A stretch of 64,000 nt of DNA, from positions 86,279 through 150,278 of the forward strand of contig CANMIP010000014.1 of assembly GCA_947497945.1 (NCBI GenBank), in the 5' to 3' direction. This stretch comes from an uncultured Tropicimonas sp. (GTDB lineage: Bacteria > Pseudomonadota > Alphaproteobacteria > Rhodobacterales > Rhodobacteraceae). Below the pieces are notes generated by a model, which worked only from the letters and a program-made list of their open reading frames with translations, was not told the DNA's origin and did not search any database. Below are positions 18,028 to 26,481 of the stretch, piece after piece (within the stretch, counting starts at the first letter, position 1; each line of letters opens with the position of its first letter). The translations under genes and the position numbers were made by a program.

Positions 18028-18812
18028 CCGGCTTGGCAGGCGGCAAGCCGCGTTTTTCCGGTCTCTTCTTCGGCACATTGGGGGTCGGCGGGCTCCTTCT
18101 CCTGTGGGAACTGGGGCACCGTCTCTACGGCTCGCTTGTCCTGCCCGGGCTGGACGACACCGTCGCCGCGCTGCTGCGCCTGCACCGGCAGGGGCAGATC
18201 TGGCCGGCGCTTGCGCAGACCGCCTGGCATGCCGGTCTCGGATGGGGGATCGGCGCGATTGCCGGAAGCGTTTGCGGGGGGCTGGCCGGTCTGCACAGGC
18301 CGGTTCGGCAGGCCCTGCAGCCGGTATCGGTGATCCTGCTCGGCATTCCGGCCATCGCCTGGATCGTCCTTGCATTGCTCTGGTTCGGGGGAGGCTGGGC
18401 GGTGATCTTCACTGTCGCGGTCGCAACCGGGCCGATCGTCTTTGCCGCTGCGACCCAGGGCGCGCGCAGCTTGGACGGCGAACTTGCGCAGATGGCGCGC
18501 GCCTTCGGGACGCCGCCCGGCGCGATGCTGCGGGATGTCTACGGGCCACATATGGTCGGACATCTCTTCCCGGCCCTCGCGACGGCCCTGGCAATGTCGT
18601 GGAAAGTCGCCGTCATGGCAGAGCTGCTCTCCGGTTCCGGCGGCATTGGGGACGGGTTGGCAGCGGCGCGCGCGCGGGTAGATACGGCGGAAACCATGGC
18701 CTGGATAACGGTCGTGGTCTCGGTCCTTGTTGCCGTGGACCAGGGGCTGCTCCGGCGCCTGCAATGCCGGGCCGAGCTTTGGCGAGACACCGAGGGCACG
18801 GGGGCCGGATGA
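18024..18812 (+). CDS. ABC transporter permease, NitT/TauT type
   Basis: The 262-residue product has about six hydrophobic segments. The cytoplasmic coupling loop carries the usual Ala/Gly motif region (QMARAFGTPPGAMLRDVYGPH). It is the inner-membrane channel of the transporter formed with its two neighbours. I place the start at the GTG at 18024, whose last two bases form part of the stop of the binding-protein gene. The stop overlaps the ATPase ATG by 4 bases, so all three genes are translationally coupled. Confidence 0.85.
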   Translation: MTGLAGGKPRFSGLFFGTLGVGGLLLLWELGHRLYGSLVLPGLDDTVAALLRLHRQGQIWPALAQTAWHAGLGWGIGAIAGSVCGGLAGLHRPVRQALQPVSVILLGIPAIAWIVLALLWFGGGWAVIFTVAVATGPIVFAAATQGARSLDGELAQMARAFGTPPGAMLRDVYGPHMVGHLFPALATALAMSWKVAVMAELLSGSGGIGDGLAAARARVDTAETMAWITVVVSVLVAVDQGLLRRLQCRAELWRDTEGTGAG

Positions 18813-19543
18813 GCGGCGACGGGGCAGACCCTATCCTGACCGCCGATGGTCTCGGCTTCGATCGCGCTGCGCGGCCGATCCTCGACGCTGTCTCACTGCG
18901 TCTTGACCGGGGCGAGGTGCTGGTGGTGATGGGGCCATCGGGCTGCGGCAAGAGCACGTTCCTTGCGCTGGTCGGAGGGCTGTTGCAACCGAGCCGGGGA
19001 AGCCTGTGCTGTCGGAGCGCGCGGACGGCGATGATGTTCCAGGAGCCGCGCCTGTTGCCCTGGCGCACCGCGCTCGACAATGTCGCCTTCGCCCTCAAGG
19101 GGGACGACGTTTCGGCCCAATCGCGGCTAGCACGGGCGCGGGACGCGCTTTCGGCGCTCTCGCTCGGGACGGAGGATTTCGGCAAGTACCCGCGGCAGCT
19201 CTCGGGGGGAATGCGTCAACGGGTGGCCCTGGCCCGCACCCTGGTCGGCCGGCCGGATCTGCTGTTGCTCGACGAACCCTTCGCAGCGCTCGACACCGGC
19301 TTGGCCCGGGATATGCGGGCGGTGCTGCACGACTACCTCCGCCGGGAACTTGCCTCGGCGGTGATCGTGACCCATGACCCCCGGGAAGCACTGGAACTGG
19401 GCGGGCGGGTTGTCGTCTTCTCGAAAGCGCCCGGGCGCATTGCCTTCGAAATGGCACCTGACCCGGCCGCGCTGGGGGACATGTCTGTCGAGAGACTCAA
19501 TCGGCTCGAAGCTGCGCTGATCGATGCAGGGGGGCAGGTTTAG
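18809..19543 (+). CDS. ABC transporter ATP-binding protein, NitT/TauT type
   Basis: The 244-residue ATPase has Walker A GPSGCGKST, Q-loop MFQEPRLLPW, signature LSGGMRQR, Walker B LLLLDEPFAALD and the switch His in VTHDPREA. It energises the neighbouring permease. The ATG at 18809 overlaps the permease stop (ATGA). It is the last gene of the run that begins with the hydrogenase flavoprotein. No clear terminator hairpin follows. Confidence 0.9.
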   Translation: MSGDGADPILTADGLGFDRAARPILDAVSLRLDRGEVLVVMGPSGCGKSTFLALVGGLLQPSRGSLCCRSARTAMMFQEPRLLPWRTALDNVAFALKGDDVSAQSRLARARDALSALSLGTEDFGKYPRQLSGGMRQRVALARTLVGRPDLLLLDEPFAALDTGLARDMRAVLHDYLRRELASAVIVTHDPREALELGGRVVVFSKAPGRIAFEMAPDPAALGDMSVERLNRLEAALIDAGGQV

Positions 19544-19986
19544 CGCCAAGACGTCCTGTCGACGGGCCGTCGCGCCGGCGCAAGCCTTGTTGCGGAGTCC
19601 AGAACGCGGAGGTTTCCGCATCGATCTTCGCCCGGACAGGACGAACCTGTGCAACGCAGCATTCAGGCCGTGCCTCATGTCTGGATGATCTCCGGACGCT
19701 TGAGACGGCGACTGTCTGCATTCGGGCCGCCCGGCGGCAACATGGCCCCCAGCTCGCGATGTGTGTCGAATCAACTCCTTCGACAAGGTTCTGTGGGGCA
19801 TGCGTCCCGGACTGGCCCTTCCGCACCGGCGGCGGGAAAGCCGGCACAATGCTCCCATCGGTCGGCGGGCCCATGTCAAAACGGCCTATCGGCGAACAGG
19901 CTTCCCCGGCGCGACTCTTGAGCGCGACGGGCCATGGCGATCCGGAGCGACGGATCAGTATGCGTCGAAAAACATGTTCGAGGGGA
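19544..19986. other. 443-base gap without a recognised gene
   Basis: I find no open frame with a ribosome site and no recognisable protein here. It lies between the end of the ABC operon and the 3' end of tRNA-His, so it should contain the transcription stops of both, but no strong hairpin with a T tract is visible. Confidence 0.5.
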
Positions 19987-20063
19987 TGGTACCGCCTCCC
20001 TGGCTTGAACAGGGGACCTCTGGATCCACAATCCAGCGCTCTAACCAACTGAGCTAAGGCGGC
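19987..20063 (-). tRNA. tRNA-His (GTG), alphaproteobacterial type
   Basis: The reverse strand folds as a cloverleaf with anticodon loop TTGTGGA (GTG), T arm with GTTCAAGCC and encoded CCA. The acceptor stem is GCCGCCT/AGGCGGT, giving a G1:U72 pair, and the discriminator is A73. The usual bacterial G-1:C73 pair is missing. This combination is known from many alphaproteobacteria, whose histidyl-tRNA synthetase is adapted to it. Confidence 0.95.
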
Positions 20064-20239
20064 ACAGGGCGGTCATTTACCGCGAGCCTGCGCGGGGTGC
20101 AAGCCCCTAGCTGCGGGCCTGTGACGGATTGTTCCGGAAAAAAGGCGTCTGTCGTGCCTCTCTCGCGGGACATTCGGGCGCCACTTGCTCATTTCGGCTC
20201 GGCAGGCTAGGCAATCGGGACCTTCAAGGAGCCTTTTGG

Positions 20240-20455
20240 ATGAGCATCGACACGGAAAGCGACATCTCCGCAAATCTGCAGATTGGCCCGACCACGCTGG
20301 GCATGGTGCGAATCTATGTCGAGGCAGACGGGCTGGAATTGCCGCTCGACTTCGACCCCGAGGAGGCGGAAGAGATCGCGGAAGAGCTTCGCGCTGCAGC
20401 CGAACAAGCGCGCCAGGCCGGGAAAACCGGCAAGGGCGGCCGCAAGAAATCCTGA
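20240..20455 (+). CDS. small DUF6324-like protein
   Basis: The 71-residue product is acidic in the middle (LDFDPEEAEEIAEELRAAAEQA) with a basic tail (GKGGRKKS), and starts MSIDTESDISANLQIGPT. I recall short proteins of this pattern from Rhodobacteraceae labelled DUF6324; their function is unknown. AAGGAG at 20226-20231 supports the ATG at 20240. The longer upstream frame has no such site. Confidence 0.65.
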   Translation: MSIDTESDISANLQIGPTTLGMVRIYVEADGLELPLDFDPEEAEEIAEELRAAAEQARQAGKTGKGGRKKS

Positions 20456-20632
20456 AACGGCGGAGTCCGGTCGGGCGGGGCGGGGGCGATGGCCTGTCCT
20501 TCAGCCGTCCTCGCAGGCAGGGCGGAGCGCCTTGTCGCGAAGGGGCCGCGCGGCTGTGCCCGGTCAAATGGTCGGACAAACGCGGATCGGGTCTTGCGGT
20601 CGCGGTGATTTCCGGAGCCTGGCTCAGGCCTG

Positions 20633-21127
20633 TCAGCCTTGCCCGGACAGGCGATCATCGTCCGTGTCCACCAGGGCGCGGATTCCGGGATCTCGAAACG
20701 TCTGCAGTCGCCGCGCGGCATGACGCGCGAATTTCTGGGTCAATACCTTGCGGCGCGCGCCTGCGAGCTTCGACTCGGGCCCCATGCGCAGGATCTCCGC
20801 ATCATAGCCATCGGCGATGACAAGACCGGTCTCGTCGGGCAGAAGCTCGGTCGGAAAGGTCCCGTCCACGGCCCAGAAGAAGCGGTCGCACCATTCCAGA
20901 TAGCCTTGCCATTTGTGGTCCGAGGCAAAATCCGCGCGGCCGGACTTGCATTCGATGACCCAGATCTCGCCTTTCGGCCCGAGCGCCATCACATCGACCC
21001 GCAACCCCGGTGTCGGCACCAGTTCCTCAACGGTGACAAATCCGAGGCTGGCAAGATAGCGGCAGGTGCCGCGGGCAAGCAATTGTCCGGGCATCAGGCT
21101 GTCGAGTGGGGCGGTGGCGTCGGTCAT
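20633..21127 (-). CDS. mmcB: MmcB-family DNA repair protein
   Basis: The 164-residue product has the nuclease-like core of this alphaproteobacterial family: LRVDVMALGPKGEIWVIECKSGRADFASDHKW, in which Asp, Glu and Lys form a PD-(D/E)XK-like pattern. In Caulobacter MmcB belongs to the mitomycin C damage response. The ATG at 21127 gives the family's usual start (MTDATAPLDSLMPGQLLARGTCRYL); the open frame extends upstream into the divergent regulator's operator region. Confidence 0.8.
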   Translation of the reverse strand: MTDATAPLDSLMPGQLLARGTCRYLASLGFVTVEELVPTPGLRVDVMALGPKGEIWVIECKSGRADFASDHKWQGYLEWCDRFFWAVDGTFPTELLPDETGLVIADGYDAEILRMGPESKLAGARRKVLTQKFARHAARRLQTFRDPGIRALVDTDDDRLSGQG

Positions 21128-21183
21128 GGGAAGAGTGTGAACAATCCGTGAACATTTGGCAACGAAAAGCTGCGGCTTGACAT

Positions 21184-21225
21184 GATACCATTTGGTATCG
21201 CACGGTCGTGATACCAAATGGTTTC
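21184..21225. promoter_or_regulatory. twin inverted-repeat operator before the ArsR gene
   Basis: Two copies of the same inverted repeat stand 26 bases apart centre to centre. The first is GATACCA-TT-TGGTATC at 21184-21199, with perfect 7-base arms. The second is GATACCA-AA-TGGTTTC at 21210-21225, with one mismatch. They end 15 bases before the regulator's ATG and also lie upstream of mmcB. Autoregulation by the ArsR-type protein is the simplest reading. Confidence 0.7.
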
Positions 21226-21240
21226 GCAATAGGGAGGACC

Positions 21241-21561
21241 ATGACCCCGCAATCACAGGCCGCCTTTCGCGCGCTGGCCGATCCGACCCGTCGTGACATC
21301 CTGATGATGTTGCGGGGACAGGAGATGACCATTGCCGAGGTGGCAGAAAATTTCGACATGACCCGCGCCGCGGTCAAGAAGCACCTGACGGTGCTCAGCG
21401 ATGGCGGGTTGATCACGGTGCGCGCGGCTGGCCGCGAACGCATCAACACCTTTGATCCTGGCGGCATGGCGCCGGTGCTGGACTGGCTGTCAGCCTTCGA
21501 CGCCTTCTGGGACGACCGTCTTGCCGCCCTGCGCAATGCCATTGAAGAGGATGGGACATGA
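21241..21561 (+). CDS. ArsR-family winged-helix repressor
   Basis: The 106-residue product is a typical small winged-helix regulator: FRALADPTRRDILMML, then MTIAEVAENFDMTRAAVKKHLTVLSDGGLI as helix-turn-helix and wing. No metal-binding Cys cluster is seen, matching the subgroup paired with SRPBCC proteins. GGGAGGA at 21232-21238 fixes the ATG at 21241. It overlaps the next gene by 4 bases (ATGA). It probably binds the twin repeats just upstream. Confidence 0.85.
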   Translation: MTPQSQAAFRALADPTRRDILMMLRGQEMTIAEVAENFDMTRAAVKKHLTVLSDGGLITVRAAGRERINTFDPGGMAPVLDWLSAFDAFWDDRLAALRNAIEEDGT

Positions 21562-21992
21562 GTGGAATTACACTGAACAAGACGATCTTCCTGCCGGCCG
21601 ACAAGGCCCGGGTCTGGGCTTTCCTGACCGATCCGGAGAAGCTCGCGACCTGGTTTCACAAGCCGGCCGCGCCGCTCGCCGCGCAGGCGTCCTACGAGAT
21701 GTTCGGCACCGAGAGCGGCGATCGGCTGATGTGGGGCGAGGTGATTGCGGCGCGACCGCATGACTATCTCGAATACAGCTTCGAGATCGGACCGCTCCAG
21801 GGGGTCGCCACCCGGGTTGCCTGGACGCTGGAAGCGGTTCCGGGCGGGACCCGCCTGTCGCTTGTCCATTCCGGCCTGCCCGAAGGCGAGGCCGGCTTCG
21901 GCCTGGTACTGGCGCTGGACGAAGGCTGGGATTCGCATCTTTCCCGTCTGCGGATCAATCTTCCCGACATGGAGCTGGAAAAAACCGCCTGA
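21558..21992 (+). CDS. SRPBCC (AHSA1-like) protein
   Basis: The 144-residue product has the START/AHSA1 fold pattern, with N-terminal ITLNKTIFLPADKARVWAFLTDPEKLATWF and a C-terminal helix around EGWDSHLSRLRINL. Such proteins bind hydrophobic ligands and are commonly encoded with an ArsR repressor, as here. The ligand is unknown. It is cytoplasmic. Confidence 0.82.
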   Translation: MSGITLNKTIFLPADKARVWAFLTDPEKLATWFHKPAAPLAAQASYEMFGTESGDRLMWGEVIAARPHDYLEYSFEIGPLQGVATRVAWTLEAVPGGTRLSLVHSGLPEGEAGFGLVLALDEGWDSHLSRLRINLPDMELEKTA

Positions 21993-22134
21993 CCCCTTGC
22001 CGGATGCCGTGCCGCCCCCTATTTGAGGCGCTGGCGGATCTGTCCTTCTCGTGCCGGGGCCAAAATTCCAGTGGCCTTAAGCAAATCCGAGGGAGCTGGC
22101 TCTGTCCGGACCCTGGTTCGGTTACCTGGCGCCC

Positions 22135-22150
22135 ACCTGTATATACAGGT
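22135..22150. repeat. perfect 16-bp palindrome in a convergent gap
   Basis: ACCTGTATATACAGGT is its own reverse complement. It lies in the 297-base gap between the SRPBCC gene and the convergent membrane-protein gene. It looks like a repressor site but no promoter is expected here. The rest of this gap shows no gene. Confidence 0.4.
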
Positions 22151-22289
22151 CCTCGGGAATGAGACGCCCTCACGGATGCGTACGGTCCCCGCCACGCCTC
22201 ATTCGCGCCGAAGGCGCACGCCGCGCAAGCGGCGCCACCGCCGCTCGAGCTTGCTCGGCGGCACGCCCCGGTTGCGGGTTTTCCAGGCT

Positions 22290-22610
22290 TCAGTCGGTGT
22301 GAACGCTCGCAGGGACAGCGACACGCCCATCCTGCGGCGCGGTTGGCGTGGCGAAGGTTATGCGCTTGCCGCGACCGGAATCACTGTCATCCTCGGCCAT
22401 GCGCATGATCGAAATGCCGAATTGCACGCTGGCAAAGACGATCCCGTTGAAGATGAAGAGCATCAGCACCGCGATCCAGCCGCCGCTCGCATGCGTCACC
22501 AGGTGCCAGAGATTGGCCACGTTGAGCCATAGCAGAAGCGAGACAAAGACCGCCGACAGCAGGTATCCGATGAGAACCTGGCGGATGTAGAGGCGGACAA
22601 GTTTCGGCAT
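22290..22610 (-). CDS. small membrane protein
   Basis: The 106-residue product starts MPKLVRLYIRQVLIGYLL and has two membrane segments at about 10-32 and 43-66, followed by a polar tail (RMAEDDSDSGRGKRITFA). The frame is open further upstream into the neighbouring gene, but the ATG at 22610 begins the membrane protein proper. I recall similar proteins in Rhodobacteraceae without known function. It lies downstream of the glycosyltransferase-like gene on the same strand. Confidence 0.6.
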   Translation of the reverse strand: MPKLVRLYIRQVLIGYLLSAVFVSLLLWLNVANLWHLVTHASGGWIAVLMLFIFNGIVFASVQFGISIMRMAEDDSDSGRGKRITFATPTAPQDGRVAVPASVHTD

Positions 22611-22696
22611 GCCAATTCCTTCGATGCGCGTCACGATAACGTACAACATAATGCAGCCGGGCCGGAAAACAAAACGGAAATTGAATATGTTCCGGC

Positions 22697-23722
22697 CTAG
22701 CGCATCCAGAGCCGTGCCTTCTTGATCCGGTTGCGCAGCTTCTGCTCGGGCCAGGGCAGGTCCGCCCGGTCGAACATCGCCCGTACCCTTTCGCCCTTGC
22801 CCTGATAGACCATGCGCTTGAACGGGTCGTGTTCCTTCAGCGCCTTCTTGATCCAGTTTGTCGCCGTGACCTCTTCGAGCACCTCGACCACGCGGTCGCT
22901 CTCGCGCGCGTAGAGCAGCGGCAACAGGCGCCAGTGACAGGTCACGTCGCCGTCGAGACCATCCAGCTCCGGTCCCGGTCGGCCGCCGCCGAAAGAATGG
23001 ATCACCAGCGGCAGCGCCACCTGGTCGAGCCAGGGATCGAGCGTCTGGCAAACCAGCTCTGCCGGCCGGTCCGAGCGGATCGAGCGGGCATAGTCGAGGA
23101 AGCGGGCGCCGAACGCCTGCGGATTAGCATGGAAGAACCAGCCCGCGTTGAAATAGAGGTAGCGCTTCCAGAACTCGTCGGGCTGGGAGAGGTCCAGCGA
23201 GCTTTCGAAATCGAGCCCGAAGCGGTCATAGAGCGACTTCCAGATCGCCGTGTAGCCCGGCCCGTAGAGCTCGATCTCCGGCCAGGTGCCTTCGCGGCGC
23301 ATCGAGGCGGAGGGGCGGTTGAAATCGAAGGCAACCTCGGAAAGCGCGCCGGTGATGAGCGTGTCGCTGTCGAGAAAGAGAAACGGCTCGCCCGCAGGCA
23401 AGGCCGCAAGCGCCTCGATCTTGTTGCCCTGCGGGTAGGAGGCGCCGAAATGCTGCGCCTGGAAGGGGACGATCTCGGCATCCAGCCGTTGCAGAGCGTC
23501 CCGCGTGGCCGCACCGCGAATGCGCGGGTCCTCCGGCCAGGCGCCCCCCGGTTGCGGCTCCAGCAGGATCAGCCGACCGGCATAGCCGGGATCGCACGCC
23601 CGCAGGGAGGCCGCGAGCAGCAGCGCTTCATATTGCAGCCGCCCGCCCTGGACGATGGCGGCAATGTTGAAGGGGGGCGGGGCAGGGGTCTGAGGCATTT
23701 CTGCGGAAGGCTTTGCTGTCAT
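22697..23722 (-). CDS. glycosyltransferase-like protein
   Basis: The 341-residue product resembles the GT-A fold: FNIAAIVQGGRLQYEALLLAASLRA at the N terminus and a DxD-type motif in FLFLDSDTLI at about 117-126. The middle is aromatic-rich (GPGYTAIWKSLYDRFGL, YFNAGWFFHANP). It has no signal peptide. I chose the ATG at 23722; a frame extension to 23764 exists. Donor and acceptor are unknown, and no polysaccharide cluster surrounds it. Confidence 0.62.
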   Translation of the reverse strand: MTAKPSAEMPQTPAPPPFNIAAIVQGGRLQYEALLLAASLRACDPGYAGRLILLEPQPGGAWPEDPRIRGAATRDALQRLDAEIVPFQAQHFGASYPQGNKIEALAALPAGEPFLFLDSDTLITGALSEVAFDFNRPSASMRREGTWPEIELYGPGYTAIWKSLYDRFGLDFESSLDLSQPDEFWKRYLYFNAGWFFHANPQAFGARFLDYARSIRSDRPAELVCQTLDPWLDQVALPLVIHSFGGGRPGPELDGLDGDVTCHWRLLPLLYARESDRVVEVLEEVTATNWIKKALKEHDPFKRMVYQGKGERVRAMFDRADLPWPEQKLRNRIKKARLWMR

Positions 23723-23809
23723 TTCGTTCGTTCTGGCACCGTTCCGGGGTGATTGACATGGCAAAACGCGCCGTATGCACAGAATGCACGGCGGTGCAAC
23801 CGGGCGGTC

Positions 23810-25414
23810 TCAGAGCGTCGCCCGGCCTTGCAGGAGATCGGCGGCATTGGCGGCGATCATCATCGTCGGCGCGTTGGTATTGCCGGCCGGGATGCGCGGC
23901 ATGACCGACGCGTCGATGACGCGCAGCCCGTCGACCCCGTGCAGGCGCAACGCCGGATCGACGACCGCGCCCGCATCCTTGCCCATCCGGCAGGTGCCGA
24001 CGGGGTGGTAGATCGTCTCGGAATGGGCGCGGATGTGGGCGGCGATCTCATCCTCCGATTCAAGCCGCCGTCGGGGGGTGACACGCCGGGCGCGGTGGGC
24101 GGAGAGGGCCGGGCTCTCCATCAGCTCCTGCGCAATCCGGAAGGCGCGGATGAGGACGTCCATGTCGGCCGGATCGGTGAGATAGGCGGGGTCGATCAAC
24201 GGGTCCGCGAAAGGGCTCGGGCCCGCGAGCCCGACATGGCCGCGGCTCTCGGGCAGCAGGTCGCAGACATGCAACGTGTAGCCATAGCCGTGTTTCAGTT
24301 TGCGCCCGTGATCGACGAGATAGGCGGGCAGAAAGTGGAATTGCAGGTTGGGCCGGTCGCGCGACGGGTCGGAGCGGGCAAAGCCGCCCGCCTCGGCGAC
24401 ATTGCTTGTCAGCATCCCCCGGCGCTGCATCGCGAACCGCCATGCATCGGCGATGCCGCGCGGCAGCTTCGAGAGCGCGAGCCCGAGAGGCGCGCGGCTG
24501 TTTGCGCCATGCATCAGCGTCACGTCGAGGTGATCCTGGAGGTTCCGGCCAACATCGGGACGATCGAGCAGCAGCTCGACGCCGTTGCGCGCCAGTTCCG
24601 CGCCGGGGCCGATGCCGGAAAGCATCAGCAGCTGCGGCGAGTTTACCGCGCCGGCGCAGAGCAGCAGCTCGCCACCCGCCTTCAGGGCAAGCTCTCGCGG
24701 GCCGTCCGGGGTCTGAAGCGCGAGGCCCGCAGCGCGGCGCGCCTCGAACAGGATCCGGGTGGCGCGGGCATGGGTCAGGATGTCGAGATTGGCGCGGTCG
24801 GCGGCCGGTCCAAGATGGGCGCGGGCGGAGGAGCAGCGTTTGCCGCGCCGCTGCGTGACCTGGTAGAGGCCGAGCCCCTCCTGGTCGCGACCGTTGAAAT
24901 CGTCATTCGGGGCGAGGCCGAGAGCGGCCCCCGACTCCACGAAGGCCTGGCTGACCGGGTTGGGAGAGCGCAGGTCCGAAACGGTCAGGGGGCCGCCGGT
25001 CCCGTGATCGGGGCTGTCGGCGAGGCGCGGATTGTGCTCCGCGGCGATGAAGAGGGCGCGGGCGCGGTCCCAGCCCCACAGCGCGCTGCCGGTTTCCGCC
25101 TCCCAACCCTCGTAATCGGCCCGGTGGCCGCGGATATAGATCATCGCATTGACCGAACTGGACCCGCCCAACGTCTTGCCGCGCGGCCAGTAGAGCGACC
25201 GCCCGTTCAGCGCGGCCTGCGGCACGGTCTCGAAGGACCAGTTGATGGACGGCATATGCGACAGGGCAGCGAGCCCGAGCGGGACATGGATGGCGGCGGA
25301 GCGATCCGGTGGCCCGGCTTCGATCAGCGCGACGTGCGATGCGCCGTCCTCGCTCAGCCGGTTTGCCAGCAGGCAGCCGGCCGAGCCAGCACCGACGATG
25401 ATATAGTCATACAC
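23810..25414 (-). CDS. GMC-family FAD oxidoreductase (choline dehydrogenase-like)
   Basis: The 534-residue flavoprotein starts with the FAD dinucleotide motif [17 protein letters not shown] and has the GMC signature regions [21 protein letters not shown] and [20 protein letters not shown]. The catalytic His is in HPVGTCRMG and the C-terminal end is [18 protein letters not shown]. It oxidises an alcohol with FAD. Length fits alkanol or choline dehydrogenase relatives. No betaine genes are nearby, so I do not call it betA. Confidence 0.88.
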   Translation of the reverse strand: MYDYIIVGAGSAGCLLANRLSEDGASHVALIEAGPPDRSAAIHVPLGLAALSHMPSINWSFETVPQAALNGRSLYWPRGKTLGGSSSVNAMIYIRGHRADYEGWEAETGSALWGWDRARALFIAAEHNPRLADSPDHGTGGPLTVSDLRSPNPVSQAFVESGAALGLAPNDDFNGRDQEGLGLYQVTQRRGKRCSSARAHLGPAADRANLDILTHARATRILFEARRAAGLALQTPDGPRELALKAGGELLLCAGAVNSPQLLMLSGIGPGAELARNGVELLLDRPDVGRNLQDHLDVTLMHGANSRAPLGLALSKLPRGIADAWRFAMQRRGMLTSNVAEAGGFARSDPSRDRPNLQFHFLPAYLVDHGRKLKHGYGYTLHVCDLLPESRGHVGLAGPSPFADPLIDPAYLTDPADMDVLIRAFRIAQELMESPALSAHRARRVTPRRRLESEDEIAAHIRAHSETIYHPVGTCRMGKDAGAVVDPALRLHGVDGLRVIDASVMPRIPAGNTNAPTMMIAANAADLLQGRATL

Positions 25415-25499
25415 GCCGCGTCCTCCCCGGCCGGTCCTTGCGCGCCGATGATTGCAGGGCCGGGCAGCAAGGGGGAGCGAGACGTTGCGTCAGCGGACC

Positions 25500-26477
25500 C
25501 TATCCGAAGGCCCGTTTCGCAAAGGGTCGGAGACGCTGGAGCGTGCGCTGCTTGGCATCGCTGCGATCGGCGCGTTCGCTCGGGATATGCTGGAGCGTCG
25601 CCAGCAGCCGCGCGTGGATCAGGAAGCCGGCCCCGGGATCGTCCGGCCCGACCAGCGTGTAGCCGTGGAAGAAGGCCTCGCGAACCTCTTCCGGCACGAT
25701 CTCGCCCGGCGACAGCTCCTCTGCGCTGCGCAGGACCGTGGTGAAATCGAGCAGGATCTTCGCGATATCATGGCCGACCGGCGCCGGGGTGGTCCGGGAA
25801 ATGTCGATCCCGGCGAGGCGCGTGCCGTCGAAGACGAGGTTGCGCATGTGGAAATCGCCATGCTGGATCGCCGAGACGGTTTCCCGGCCTTCGAAATCCG
25901 GGGCGATCTCGGCCAGCCTGTCGATGCCGCGCAGGAAAAGGCCGCGCGCGGCCGGGACGAGGCTGCCCTCGCGGATCTGCGCGCGCAGCCCCTCGTAATA
26001 GGCCAGCGTGTGCGCGGGCTGGAAGTTGCGCCGCTCGTCGATGTCGCAGCGGTGATAGGCGTCCAGCCACGCGCCGGCCCGTCCGAGCAACTGGAGCTGC
26101 GTGTCCCGGTCGGCCTCATGCATGGTTTCCGAGAAGGGCTGACCGTCGATATGGGTGCTCAGGCTGGCCTGCGCCGAGCGGTGCAGCGCGATCGGGCGGG
26201 GCAGGGTCAGGCTGTCGGAATGGGGAAAGGCCTCCCAGAGCTCCGCCTGTTTGGCGAAATGCGCGGCGAAGCTGTCGCGCGCCTCCGGGCGAAGCTGGAA
26301 CTTGTAGGTGTAGCGGCCGGCCTCCGGGTGTTCGGCGAGCAGGCTTGCGCGCGCAATTGCCGGATTGTCCCGCGCCGAGAGGCTGGTCAGGCGCCAGCCC
26401 CCGGAGGGAAACCCGGCCTGCTCCAGGAGCCCGGGCCACTGCGCAAGCGCCTCCCGTTCGACGGAGTTCGGCCCCAT
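25500..26477 (-). CDS. aminoglycoside phosphotransferase (APH) family kinase
   Basis: The 325-residue product shows the APH catalytic loop IQHGDFHMRNLVF (catalytic Asp and Mg-binding Asn) and the following metal motif LAGIDISRT. The N-terminal lobe is divergent. Chromosomal members phosphorylate varied small molecules and this need not be a resistance gene. It begins 4 bases after the MTA phosphorylase gene, so a role with methylthioribose or another salvage metabolite is possible, though this is only inference. Confidence 0.72.
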   Translation of the reverse strand: MGPNSVEREALAQWPGLLEQAGFPSGGWRLTSLSARDNPAIARASLLAEHPEAGRYTYKFQLRPEARDSFAAHFAKQAELWEAFPHSDSLTLPRPIALHRSAQASLSTHIDGQPFSETMHEADRDTQLQLLGRAGAWLDAYHRCDIDERRNFQPAHTLAYYEGLRAQIREGSLVPAARGLFLRGIDRLAEIAPDFEGRETVSAIQHGDFHMRNLVFDGTRLAGIDISRTTPAPVGHDIAKILLDFTTVLRSAEELSPGEIVPEEVREAFFHGYTLVGPDDPGAGFLIHARLLATLQHIPSERADRSDAKQRTLQRLRPFAKRAFG

Positions 26478-26481
26478 CGGA

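Noticed and set aside
17984..19543. 519-codon version of the ABC ATPase
   Set aside because: The first 275 codons overlap the permease in another frame; the ATG at 18809 gives a normal-length ATPase.
22180..22260. Possible CRISPR-like or tandem repeats in the GCGCC-rich stretch
   Set aside because: No regular repeat-spacer pattern; only GC-rich low complexity. No CRISPR array was seen anywhere in the window.
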